Assembly: GCA_019914995.1 (NCBI GenBank)
Contig: CM034128.1
Span: 6,822,501-6,886,500, forward strand
Origin: Acanthochlamys bracteata
Taxonomy: Eukaryota > Streptophyta > Magnoliopsida > Pandanales > Velloziaceae
Reading direction: 5' to 3'
DNA: 64,000 nt
In this document: positions 10,365 through 21,218 of the stretch, in pieces
Layout of the letters: each line of letters begins with the position of its first letter
Numbering within the stretch: position 1 is the first letter of the stretch
The notes under the pieces: model-generated
The model's input: the letters and a program-made list of their open reading frames with translations, nothing else
Database searches by the model: none
Told to the model about the DNA's origin: nothing
Position numbers and translations under genes: made by a program

Positions 10365-11216
10365 AGGAGTGGCAATGGTATGACCCGATCCAAAAATTCA
10401 ATTCGAAATCGATCTGTTTAATCAGGATTAGAGTTAGAGACCCGTATAAATATATGGGTTGGATTAGGATTGAACAAATTTGATCCGGTTATTAAATAGG
10501 TCGACTCGTGTTAACCCAAAATTAACCCACCAATTCGAAATATTATTTTTTGAAAGAATAATTTTTGATTTTTTCTTAACATATAATAACATATTGGCAA
10601 TAAAAATAATTAATAGTTATTATAAACTATTAAATTATATTGTATTTATAATTAATTTTTTATTTTTATATCTTAGTAAAATAGTGTAAGATTAAAAAAT
10701 TATAATATTATCGAAAGTATTACTATGTAGGTATTTTTAATGACGAATTTAGATTTCGTATAACGATTTTTATGAAAATTTTGTTAGATAGATATATTTA
10801 TCAAAATTTTTATCGAAATTATTAATATGTATTTATAATCATAAATTTCAGCTGTTATTATATATTTTTAAAAAATAAAAATAATAATTTTTTTTAATAT
10901 TTTAATGACCGATTAAGACATTAAGGAATGCATATTTTGTCGGACATAATTATATATCGTCAGTAAAAATATCGTGCACTTTCATTCGAATTGATCTTAT
11001 AATTTCAATGAAGCTTAAAAATATAAAATATAAAATTAATAATTTTAATTATTAAATGGGTCGATCCGAATTTGACCCGGTTATTAGTAGGTTGGGTTAG
11101 GGTTGATAATTTTAACCCGTATAAATTTATGAGTTGAGTTAGAGTTGAATGAATTTGACCGATTATTAAATGGGTCGACCTGAAACCGACCCACCAACAT
11201 ATATTGCCACCCCTAC
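10365..11216. mobile_element. Non-autonomous hAT-type element, copy A
   Basis: Ends AGGAGTGGCAAT and ATTGCCACCCCTAC form an imperfect inverted repeat resembling the hAT consensus CAGGGGTGGC. Flanks CTTTCTCT (10357-10364) and CTTTCCCT (11217-11224) match at 7 of 8 positions, as expected for an old 8-bp duplication. Subterminal segments repeat GGGTCGACCCGAAA- and TTTGACCCGGTTATTA-like motifs. Length 852 bp, close to the 859-bp copy at 57585. No transposase. Confidence 0.7.
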
Positions 11217-11224
11217 CTTTCCCT

Positions 11225-12592
11225 CTCATTTTCTCTCTTCTTCGGACAGTAACTTAGAAACCAAACACAACATGGGGGGAAATTGATTCCCCTATCCCCC
11301 GTCTTTTTTATCTACCCGTAAACCAAACACAGCTTAAACATTTATTTATAGTTGACCAAAAGGCATTTATACCGGTCCAATTGGAGGTAGCGTTAGGACT
11401 GCCCCAAACAGGGGAAAAGGGCAGAGGGTACCATCTCTTGGGTGCGTGCATAGGCATAAAGGGTGCAGTCGCGACGTAGAGGCTAGAATCCATGTGCGTG
11501 CATAGACGTAAAAGGTGTGGTCGGGGCATGAAATTTGGGTGTGTGCATCGGATAGAGATAACTTGATAGGTATACCAGCATATGTCTTATGGTGGGTCGA
11601 ATTATGCTTATTTCGGTGAGCATAACAACTCAAGCCCTTCATAGTCCTATTTTGGTTGGGCCATGAAAATTATACATGCTTATATGTATGACATGTTAAT
11701 CCTGAATTGTTTGGCTAATTGTTTGGTGTGGGATCAATCTAACAGTGTTGATGGAAACACAATCTCTTTTTAGATTTCAATAGCATCCGGCCATTGCCGT
11801 CAATACTCCGTGCAAAAACTACTTTGTCATGACTCGTTCTTCCACATTATCGTTATTATGACTTGGTCGAGATCAATGCTGGAAAGATATAACGATATTC
11901 TATGATGGTGGCTCTGGTGATTCTTCTCCGGAAACACCGTACTCTGTTGTGCCATTTTCACGCATGAGATTGAACTTTAGTGCCAGGCGATTTCAACGTA
12001 TGCGTCGTAACCTATGCCATCTGGCAGGTGGCAGCAAACCCACCCTGTTCCTTGTTGCTCAGCTGCCAGGTTGAAGCATAGGAGGAAAGGTTTACTAAAA
12101 CTTTCAGTATATTCTGAAACTATCGAACTCTTCGGAGCTATCTGTATCGAGGACGAAATTTTGCAAAATTGTGGTGTTAGAGGCAAAATTTTAAGGTATA
12201 ACACACTTCTTAAACTGATAGTCCAATATGCACTTAACCGATCAATCAAACTGCCCTCACTAATTAGTGCACCAGTAAATTTTGCGAAGTCAAAATAGAG
12301 CATCGAACAAATAACAGAGTTCATTACTTAAAAGAGCTTCTTTATATAAAAAAGAAACCACAAAGCAGAAACTAAATTACAAGTATAAGCTTGTTTGTTT
12401 CATTTGTACATTACTTAATTTACATGGTTTAAGCTGTATCCTGCCTTCTAAAGCTTTGCACTGTGTTACGTATATTGGACAAAGTACTAACTTCGAACAG
12501 CTACTGAGTGACCGGGCGACCTGTTCCGCCTGCTCCCTAACTAACCAAAGCAGAAGAACAGCAGCCATGCCCCGAGGTCCTCGGTTTCCAGC
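11225..12592. other. Intergenic DNA and STAY-GREEN 3' flank; nothing recognised
   Basis: Contains GC-richer patches around 11360-11560 with a loosely repeated GGGTGYGTGCATAGGCATAAA-like motif (about 11438, 11490, 11537), and otherwise no gene I can support. The 3' untranslated region of the STAY-GREEN gene should occupy the last few hundred bases before 12592. Confidence 0.3.
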
Positions 12593-13601
12593 TCAAACAG
12601 TGCTCTGTTGCGCCTGCGTCGCGAACTCAGGCTGCGGTCCTTCTTCCAAGAACTCTTTAGGCCACGGCAGCGGGCTGTTCTTCGGGAAGCAGCAGTCACA
12701 TTCCGTTTGGCACCGCTGTGGCCATGGCATCGACTGTCCTTCAGGTGGCGACTTGAGGACTTGGACGTGCTCTGGCCGGCCTCGCACTGCCGCCTCTCTT
12801 AGTGGACCCCAGCATTCGACTCTGTGAAACTTGGGTATGTTGGAGTGGAAGTAGACATAAACCATGGCATCCTCAAGCTCGGGATAGTTCATGAACAGGT
12901 TGAGGTCGCCGTGGACGAACGCTTTTAGGACTACCGGAAGTTCCTTGCAGAAGATGTAGTAACGCAGGTTCGCGATAAGGTTGAGCAACATATGCCCGCC
13001 GCTGATGTGGCAGTGAACGTGGAGAGACATCTTTCCTTTCACCTTCCTCCATTCAGCCACCACTTCGTCGCGCTGCAGTTTGTTGTACCATCCGCTGATC
13101 TGCGGCAGTACTCAATGAATCAGAAATTGGTATATAATTTTACGGTGACAGTGATGATCAAGAATATTAGTTATAGTACGTAGTGATTATTTACTTGTGC
13201 AAGGTTGATTGTGTTGGCAACGGCAAGGGTGAGCTTGGCGGTGATATCACTGTGGGTGAGCGTGTAGGTCCTGGGCAGGCTTCCTGGATGCTGCTTCTCG
13301 TCTACACCTAGACGCAACACTTTAAGCTTGGACGCCTCGAAGATTGCCGGACCGATTAATCTTGCTACCTAAAACAATTTCATAGAGAAATGAAGTAGTG
13401 GCAATCAATCAAATAAATAAAGGAAGCCAAGGAAGGATGAAGAATACGCACTGGTCCAGTTGTTCGATTCCCGTTGGGCGTCCGTTTCGGAAGGAGTTGG
13501 ATTGAGCTCTTGCTCCTGAGTTGGTTGCAGTTGCGATTAGGCAACATCTGGTTAGGCAACATTTGCAACGACAACGGTACGGCAGCTGCAGAAAACCCCA
13601 T
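12593..13601 (-). CDS. SGR: STAY-GREEN (Mg-dechelatase) protein, complete, 276 aa
   Basis: SGR removes Mg from chlorophyll a, starting chlorophyll breakdown in senescing plastids. Exons on the minus strand: 13452-13601 (50 codons, plastid-targeting leader), 13195-13368 (58 codons), 12593-13099 (168 codons plus stop); both introns are phase 0 with GTGCG and GTAAA donors. Exon 2 begins V-A-R-L-I-G-P-A-I-F-E-A-S-K-L-K-V and holds T-Y-T-L-T-H-S-D-I-T-A-K. Exon 3 begins G-W-Y-N-K-L-Q-R-D-E-V-V-A-E-W and contains S-L-H-V-H-C-H-I-S-G-G-H, V-L-K-A-F-V-H-G-D and V-E-C-W-G-P-L. The C-terminal cysteine-rich motif C-x3-C-x-C-C-F-P is present, which separates true SGR from SGR-like proteins. No frame breaks. 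Length matches the family (about 260-280 aa). Confidence 0.95.
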
Positions 13602-13850
13602 GTTTTTACCTATACAACTATTCAGTATACGAACCTAGAAGAATTATCTTCTTCCCTTTCTGTTGAACTTCTGTTTTTTCAACAGGTAACTTCTCTATCG
13701 AAGAAGAGGGAGAGAGATTGCTTCAAACTCTGGTTTTCCTGAAGTGAAGTATGAACAGAGAGATTTGCGCGAGGGAATGGAGAAGATCTCGTAGGTGATG
13801 ATTGCAACTTAGTCCTGAATCCTGACCCACCACAGACTCCATCAACCCCC

Positions 13851-13857
13851 TTTTATA
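13851..13857 (-). promoter_or_regulatory. TATA box of STAY-GREEN
   Basis: TATAAAA on the minus strand, 250 bp upstream of the ATG, implying a 5' untranslated region of roughly 220 bases. No competing TATA box lies nearer. Confidence 0.6.
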
Positions 13858-14020
13858 GGAACGAATTTAAAAATCTTTGGAGTTCCAAAGAAATTCTTTT
13901 GGCTTTGCATCCGGAATAGAAGAAAACAGGAGAGTACGCGGGTGAAGTAAAGCCAAACACGTACATAGGCTACGAGGATAAAAGGAATGGTTAACAGCCT
14001 AGTTGATAGAGTCCGTTTGG

Positions 14021-14026
14021 CACGTG
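14021..14026 (-). promoter_or_regulatory. G-box in the STAY-GREEN promoter
   Basis: CACGTG, in minus orientation within AGTCACGTGCC, about 165 bp upstream of the TATA box. SGR genes in other plants are induced by ABA, ethylene and darkness through bZIP (ABI5/EEL), PIF and NAC factors, and this G-box is a natural binding site for the first two. Confidence 0.55.
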
Positions 14027-14109
14027 ACTAGAAGAGTCTGGTGAAATTGGTGCTTGCTGTGAGGCATCGCTGGCTGGCTTTACTACAAGCTGGATAGTTG
14101 TGATCCGTC

Positions 14110-15370
14110 TTCAAACTAGGTAGGCTTTTTGGGAGCACAAATACTTGAACCTGATATGTGGAAGATACTCTGATTTGTGCAGATTTTAACTGTTCCTGTA
14201 GACCAGAAATTTGGAGTGGGGAAAAACCATTTGCAAGATCATTCCCCTAGTACTGAAAATGACTTAAGTGGCCCTTCATATGACTACGATATTAATTGTA
14301 ATCCATTAGTGTATAAACCTCTCCTTTCAAACGCTTCTTTGGATATAGAACTAGGCATACATCTGCGTAGACGCTGAAATACATCTTCGAATTAACACGC
14401 AGTTCGAATCTCACAGGTTACTACTAAAATGGATTTGATATAGTTTATGTAAAAGTAATTTTTATAATCCAAACTAGTACCGCTGTTAAAACGGAAAGCC
14501 AGAGAATCTAACAGACCAAATTTGGAGGTTTCCTTGTTTGTCCCACCGGGGTATACACGGATGACCTACTCCTTTTGTCTGAATCTGACTGTGTACGATT
14601 AGTAAGAAATCAATTTATCCAACGTCCAACATGCTGTTATCTGCAAATTTACTATTACCAGACGCTTGAAGAAGTCTGCTACTGTTTCGCAATTTGATTT
14701 TATACATCTCTCGTTGCGTAGCTGCAACGCTGCCTTGCGGTTCAAGGCGCTTCACCAAATTACAACAATGAGCTTTGTATGAGATGACAATTCCTTCTTC
14801 CATTCATGGATGAGCAAAATGTTTTGATGTTAATGTCAGCATGCGTGACGTTGCATGCATTGTGGCTGCTCGTGGAAAATGAGTACACATCGTGTTTCAT
14901 GACTGGTCATGCTCATATCCTTGGTGTAGGATTTCTTGTGGCTTAGTAACTTACTGAATTTCGGCCCGTTTGGCATTACTCATGAGAATTTTTTTAAATT
15001 TTTTATTTTAAAAATATTATTTATACTATTCAATTTTTAAAAAAAATTAAAAAGTATGAGTAGCTATCATATATTTATCTTTTGAAGTTTGAAAAAATTA
15101 AATTATTATCTAAAAATTTCATTATAAATTTATTTGTATGAAAATGTTTTTATTTTAATCAATCCCATATAGCTCCTTCAAATCCGTGAGTCTGAATTTT
15201 CCATTGCTTTCACTGGAATGCTTTCACTGCAATACAGAAGGCCACAATTGGTATGCTAACTAAAGGAACTAAAAAATCGATAAGTTGCTTCTTTTAAGTA
15301 CTTCACATTGTAATTTTGAGGTACGTCCATAAATAAAGTATGGTAAACACAAAGCCCATTGCAAGAGAGT
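14110..15370. other. Intergenic, no gene recognised
   Basis: Short unrelated ORFs only. 14965-15160 begins GCCCGTTTGGCATTACTCATGAG and is a MITE-like AT-rich segment. Confidence 0.3.
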
Positions 15371-15613
15371 TAGGGGGCGTTTGGGAGTGTTTATGAAATA
15401 AAACTTTTCTGATATAGAAAATATTTTTATTATTTTTAAAAAATAAGTTCTATTTTTTTATCTAAAAAAATAATAAAAATATGCAATAAAAAGATCTCAC
15501 TATGTCGAATTTTTTTACACTTTCTAAATTTTTAAATAAATTTTCTAAATACTATAAAATATATATTGAAAAATATGAAATGAGAAATGCAGAATGAGCG
15601 TTTGGGAAATGCA
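15371..15613. mobile_element. MITE of the GGGGGCGTTTGGGAGTG family, copy 1
   Basis: Left end GGGGGCGTTTGGGAGTGTTTA, right part GAGCGTTTGGGAAATGC. Inner landmark AAAAGATCTCACTATGTCG around 15490 is shared with the copies at 4243, 35649 and 41400. About 240 bp, no coding capacity. Confidence 0.6.
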
Positions 15614-16430
15614 AATTATTTTAACTGCAAATAATTTTAGCATCTTTTACATTATATAAGATGACGTTGAGAAGATATCATTATAAAAATTCCTATAAAA
15701 TAAGTTAACCTATAATAACAAAATTAAGTATATTTAATAAAAGACACTAAAAGTATATTCCAATTACACTGAAGTTCATTTTCTCTTTTCAAAATTTGAG
15801 TTCGCCCACTTTACGTCTTTAATTACCACTTTCAACTACACTTCTACTTCCATATCAAACTCTACTCCAAACAATTTTATTTTATACTTCACTTCACGTG
15901 TTTCAATTACATTTCGAACTTTACTTTTGCTGAAACTTCAATTTTGTCAAACTACACTTTCACAAAATTCACTTCTGTGAAACTCGCTTTTATATGATTG
16001 AAACACGCCCGAAACATCATCAAAATATTAAGAAGTCAAAAAAATTTGAACTTAAGAAAGCAAAGTATACTCGAGCATTGGCCCCATTTTGGTACCTTTA
16101 CTTTCATTTAATTTGGCTGCATTTTTTTTGCTCTTTCTTTACCCTTATATTTTTCAATGACCCTTTGATTACTTTGTATTTTAACTATCGCTAAGAAACA
16201 AAAATAAATACAACCAATACAAAGAAATTATTAGATAACATCTTATTCTTTGCATTGAGCGGTGATAGATATCATCACAAGTAATAAAGTACGAATTCGA
16301 AATCCTCTCCAAAAATATTCAGTTGCACTTTCTAAAATGACAAAAGAATCTTGTTAAGTCCATTATATATAACACTACTTATCAGAAAGGATAGCTAACT
16401 AACAAGAGATATTTTTTTTGTATTTAGTTT
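15614..16430. other. AT-rich intergenic DNA with another MITE-like edge
   Basis: The stretch 15830-16010 repeats CACTTCT/ACTTC-type motifs and ends GAAACACGCCCGAAAC, the reverse complement of a GGGCGTGTTTC terminus, suggesting another short element whose left end I could not define. Confidence 0.3.
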
Positions 16431-17350
16431 TCTACTCATCTCCCACCAAACTTAATTCAAGCATTGTCCTCGATGGTGAAGGTATCGAAATAGTCAAGCG
16501 ATGCGTACATTATAGGAGACAAAAAATTTGAAGGTAAATTTAAGAGAAACTTCCTCAATTTAATGGTTTACATCCTCGTAACTCCTTTCCTTTACAAACT
16601 TTGGGTTCAACACAAAAATGAAAAGGAAGGAAACAAATCCAAAATGTTTAAAAAAATAAATAAATAAAATAGAACTCTTTCGTGCCTTCCAAAAAGCCTA
16701 AATTTAATGTCTTAGTTGAGACGGATTTGTTATTTCTTATTTGAAGGTGATAGGAATTCAAATTTTTTATGGTTAAAAACCTCAAGAAGTTTCATTGTAT
16801 TGAAAAGCTTAAACTTTATAGTTTTTTTTTCAAAATAGTCATTTTAAGTGTTTCTTACTTAACATTTATTTTCGTACTAGCAATAGTAATGAAAGGTTGT
16901 CCTAAAATAATTGGTAATTATCTTTCAATTAGTGTGTCTCCTCCATCTCTAGGGCAAAAGAATTAGTGTGTAAGATGATTTCATCAATTTTCACCACTAC
17001 AGTCTCAAGTATACTGGTAGGTATTTTACTGAACAATCACAGTTGTAAAGAAAAAAATGTTGGAGAGAGCTCACCCAAATTCAATTCAACATAAATTGAA
17101 TATGGCATGAGATTTATGTTTGCTCTATAATCCAATAGTGCTTTTTTCAAACTTCGCACTACCTATACGGCTTTATATAGTGAAACTCACTGAATTCTGA
17201 AGTTTTAGTGACAATTGTATTTGAAGTAATGCACTTTCCCTTTTAGAAAGAGTAACTTGCTCATGCTCCTTAAACCTTGGCTTGTTAGTGCATAGGTCTG
17301 TAAGGAGCTTAGCATATGTCAAGCTTTACTGACAAGGGGCAATTGTAAAA
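16430..17350 (-). mobile_element. Degenerate Ty3/gypsy fragment: gag end, protease and post-pol linker
   Basis: On the minus strand, 17310-17180 reads D-L-C-T-N-K-P-R-F-K-E-H-E-Q-V and then retropepsin-like peptides (A-L-L-D-Y-R-A-N-I-N-L-M-P-Y-S, L-N-L-G-E-L-S-P-T, V-V-V-K-I-D-E). The protease active site that should be D-x-G-A reads D-Y-R-A-N, and several stops interrupt. About 300 bp further on (16550-16440) the strand reads like the ATCGAGGACAATG...TTAAGTTTGGTGGG segment that follows pol in Athila/Tat-type gypsy elements, so reverse transcriptase and integrase have been deleted. No LTRs found. Confidence 0.6.
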
Positions 17351-18429
17351 TAGAACAAGTTCTCACTATTGAGATGGGTTGGCATCCTAACTTCCTTTCC
17401 CTTTGATAATGATATTATCAATTTTGTAAGTTCTTTTACCATATGCAAACTAGTATTAACCTCTAAAAGATATAGAGTCTTCACTTTTATGGACAGAGAG
17501 AGTTACTTTAGAAGTATTTATCTCTTGCTGCAGGCTCAATGCAATATTGTTGTACATGTTATATTGTTGCATGAGGCATTTGGTTTACCTTTCCCGTGTG
17601 ACCAACTATCACGAACTTTGTTGTTCTTGTCATGTAAAAATTAGTGTCAAAGAAGCTCTATTTTAATTGTTGGAGCAGTCATGTGAAGTAATGGATGTGA
17701 ATCTAGCACTTCTTGTGGTTATAAATTTGTCTTGTTTTTGTATCTCTTTTGAACTTAAAGCAAGTAAAGGAAGATACTCTAGAATCAATGTGTTTATCTT
17801 TGGCATAATTGTTATAAGTTAATGCATTTCTCAGGAAGAAAATGCTTGTCATTTGAAGTTGATAGTTCGTTTAGTATGTTTTTGACATGTTGCTCTTTTT
17901 CAGGTATGCTCAAAGTTTATGGTAGAAATGACATCGGCTGGAACTTTAAGTACTTAGCACACAGCTTATTATTTTTGTTTAGTTTCTTTACTCCCATTTT
18001 ATATTCAAAGGAAATTGACATACAACTTAGACCTAGATCCAGAATTCTACCACATTGATGGGACTAAATCCATTGGAGATTAGAGGTTGACTTAGCATGC
18101 ATGGTGTGCTAGCCATGTGTCATGCTTGAACTTAAAAGATATAAAAGATGGAGATTAATCTAAAAATATAAACACCTAGAAATCACATTTAGCTGTGTAT
18201 GTTGGGCTTCCAAGCTATATTAGGCACGGGCTAGTAGCGTGTAGGGCTTGATGGGATCGAGTGAAAAACGATATAGCTTGATGGGTTAGGATCAAATTAG
18301 TAGCATAGGGGCCTGGGATGGTGCTCAAACAAAAAATGGGTTAGCTAACTTGGAAGTAGGTCAGCAATTCTCTTTGGGTTGGACCAAATGGATTCTAATT
18401 TGGTGGGCTTAACAGCCCACGTTTCTTAA
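17351..18429. other. Intergenic, nothing recognised
   Basis: ORFs at 17369-17644 and 17822-18058 have no recognisable family and no sign of protein-level constraint. Could be the far end of the gypsy fragment at 16430-17350. Confidence 0.3.
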
Positions 18430-19149
18430 CGGTATGTTTGGATACATGGTTAAAAAATAAGAGTAAGATGATAGATTGAAAAAATAATAAGAGAACGGAT
18501 AGGAAAGGGTAACTATTTAACTTTACAATGTTTGGATATATAGTAAGGATAATAAACTAACTATGTTTGAATAGATAGGTAAGTGAATGAGTAACGGAAA
18601 GAAATTTTTATAAAAGACTCAAATGCCTTTTTTATTTATATTAATCTAATTTTTAGTAATATAACTTAAAACTAATTTCATTAATATAATTTAAATTAAT
18701 TTTATTAATATAACTTTTAAGTTAATTTATATATTAATTTAATTTTTTTATTAATGTTTGATATAATTAAATAAAATTTTAAATTAAAAACTTTGATCAT
18801 ATAGTTTTATTATTTTCTTTATCAACTAAAATTAATTAAAATTAAATAAATATAAAAATTATAAATTATTATAATAAAATTAGCATTTATTAATTAAAAT
18901 AAGTATTTAATTAAAAATATCTAATTAAAATAAATATTAAATAATTAAAAAATAAAAAAATAAAAGAATACTTGTTACCATGTGTGTCCACCAATTTGGT
19001 GGGTACAAATTTCACCATCAATTCACCACAATTTCACCACCACCATCTCTTTCCTAACTTTAATGAAATAAAAATAAACATGGTTAAGATGGTGAAATAT
19101 TTCACCATCACCATCGTTCACCACCAAAACCTATAATCCAAACAATGCC
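18430..19149. mobile_element. Tourist-like MITE, about 720 bp, TAA target duplication
   Basis: Left end CGGTATGTTTGGAT and right end ATCCAAACAATGCC are imperfect inverted repeats; TAA flanks both (18427-18429 and 19150-19152). The right half has repeated TTTCACCATC/TTCACCACC motifs. Non-coding. Confidence 0.65.
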
Positions 19150-19152
19150 TAA

Positions 19153-20670
19153 TAGTCTCACATTGGCTGGGTGCTGAAATGGATATGTACTTATAAGTGA
19201 GAAATGTTAAACCGTAAGAAATTGGCCAATTCTTTTTGTGTGGGGATTCGATCCTACAGTGTAGATACTACTCTTGATGTTTTGAATCATCTGTTTGTTG
19301 TACGTTGTGGTGGTGCCAAAACTTTTAGGAAAACTATATGTTATTTTGCCTCCCGCTTTATGTCTCATTTGGTGTCCCACTTGTGTTATTGACTTATAAT
19401 CTGCTTTATGTTGAACCATATGTTACCTTATTGATATAGTAGAAGCCAAATGGGATGGAAAAAGTGCATTGTATTTTAGATCACTAGTAATACTATGCAT
19501 TATGACAATGTCCTACTAGATCAATAAAGCACTGCATAGCTCAATATAAAATAGATTATAGGTGAATAAAACGCAGTACAAATGGTATGCGAAGTAGGAC
19601 ACAAAATGAGATGCAAATAGTAGTTAGTTAGATCATATCCAACTTTCTCCTATATGAAGTTTGAATCAGAAAATCCAGTTCATTAATTAAACCAATAAAA
19701 CTTGCATATCGAATATAGATATGCCAATTGAAAAAAAAAAGATTATAGCATTCTAGTCCTTATTGCATTTTCAACTGGTTAGCGAATCGAATATAAGTAA
19801 ATCCGTCAAACGTTTGACTCATTTGATAAGTAGACTTTAGAGAAACCAAATTAATAAGTAAGATTGTTATAACTTAAAACTTCCTAAGCCAACTGAACTC
19901 TAAAACTCATATAATATTTCCTTTAAGTTATCTTCTCTAACTTGGTTTGAGTTAAACTAATACAAAGAGCTACAACAGTAGTGCTCCATCAAATTTCTAG
20001 TAGAATGCCAAAAGGTTATCCATAGTCACAGAGTTGACTTCTACATGCTATTCTGTTTCTTTGACCGTCTATCTAGGCTTTCAATTCTCAAGTAAGGTGT
20101 ACTTATTCTCACTACAGTTGTTTGGCTCATTGTAAGAGTCCTATTGGGAGTGATCTTGAAACCATCATTTGGCGAATTTTTCCCATTATTTTGCAATCTA
20201 ATGATTGGTAATCTTTTCGAACCATGTTTGCCTCCGCATTGAAGAGAAAGACCTTTTAAGAAGTAAGTTTGCTGAGCAATTAGAGATTAAATTCTTTTCA
20301 TTGAAAGATGAGCAGAATACTCTATGACCCAAGTCAATTCTCCTTATAGACATGGAATGAAAAGGATTTCGTTCCTCAAGAAAAAACCACATTAAAAGAT
20401 GAGCAGAAAACTCTATAACTTGCTGTTACTAGATGCCAAGAATGCTGAATAAAGCATATCCCAAACTTTCTCATAAGTTCGTCAAAGTTTTCATAACTAA
20501 AATAAAAAATTGGGTTTAAATAGTTCTGAGCATGAAGTGGAGCTTAAACATGAGTTATACACCTAAGTGAGTGTTTTTCGTGTTTCTAAAACCTTGTGTC
20601 GAATCCCTGATTATTCAATTTGGTAAGTTAATCCCGGTTGTGCTTATAGGACATTTGTTTAATCACCTTG
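19153..20670. other. Intergenic, nothing recognised
   Basis: Short ORFs only, no recognisable protein or repeat boundary up to the copia element. Confidence 0.3.
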
Positions 20671-21218
20671 TGACGAGATGATGATGTGTGACAAATACCC
20701 ACGGATCAAATCTATCCTTCTTTGTGCGAGCGATCAAATAGATATCAACTATTCAGATAAAATTCAACAAAGATAATAGTCACACAAACACAATGGATCA
20801 TAATATTATAGAACGCAAACTCATGTCTAGTACATCATTACAAGATTATCTCATCACTAGCCATAATGTTATAGGATATACAAAATCAAGCCACAATAGA
20901 AAGGAGGGTTTATAACAAAATCACATAAAATTTGAGGAAGATCATTGAGCCAAAAGGTGAAGGATTCTACAACAATGAGTAAGAGATCTCTTCTTTCTCC
21001 TTCTTTCTTCTTCACCTTCTCTCCCTCTCCAACTCACTCTTTTTCTTTCTTTTTTATTCCTTTCTCTCACCTTGCCGCTGCTGCTCACTGTTCTACCCTA
21101 ACTCACCCGTAGCCTTGTTCTTTCATTGTTTCTTTTCCTTTCTTGTAATTACAAATTCGGGCCACTATAATAAGAAAATAATTTATTTAGGTCCTCTATA
21201 TTGGAAAAAAATTTAACA
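20671..21218 (-). repeat. Copia 3' LTR
   Basis: About 548 bp matching 24410-24966 across most of its length, ending (minus strand start) TGTTAAATTT next to the polypurine tract. Contains a pyrimidine-rich segment TTCTTTCTCCTTCTTTCTTC on the plus strand that recurs in the other LTR. Confidence 0.85.

Noticed and set aside
11367-11642. 91-codon minus-strand ORF (and overlapping 73-codon one)
   Set aside because: Two overlapping frames over loosely repeated GTGCATAG-type DNA with no recognisable protein.
12456-12827. 123-codon plus-strand ORF opposite STAY-GREEN exon 3
   Set aside because: Antisense shadow of the well-supported SGR exon.
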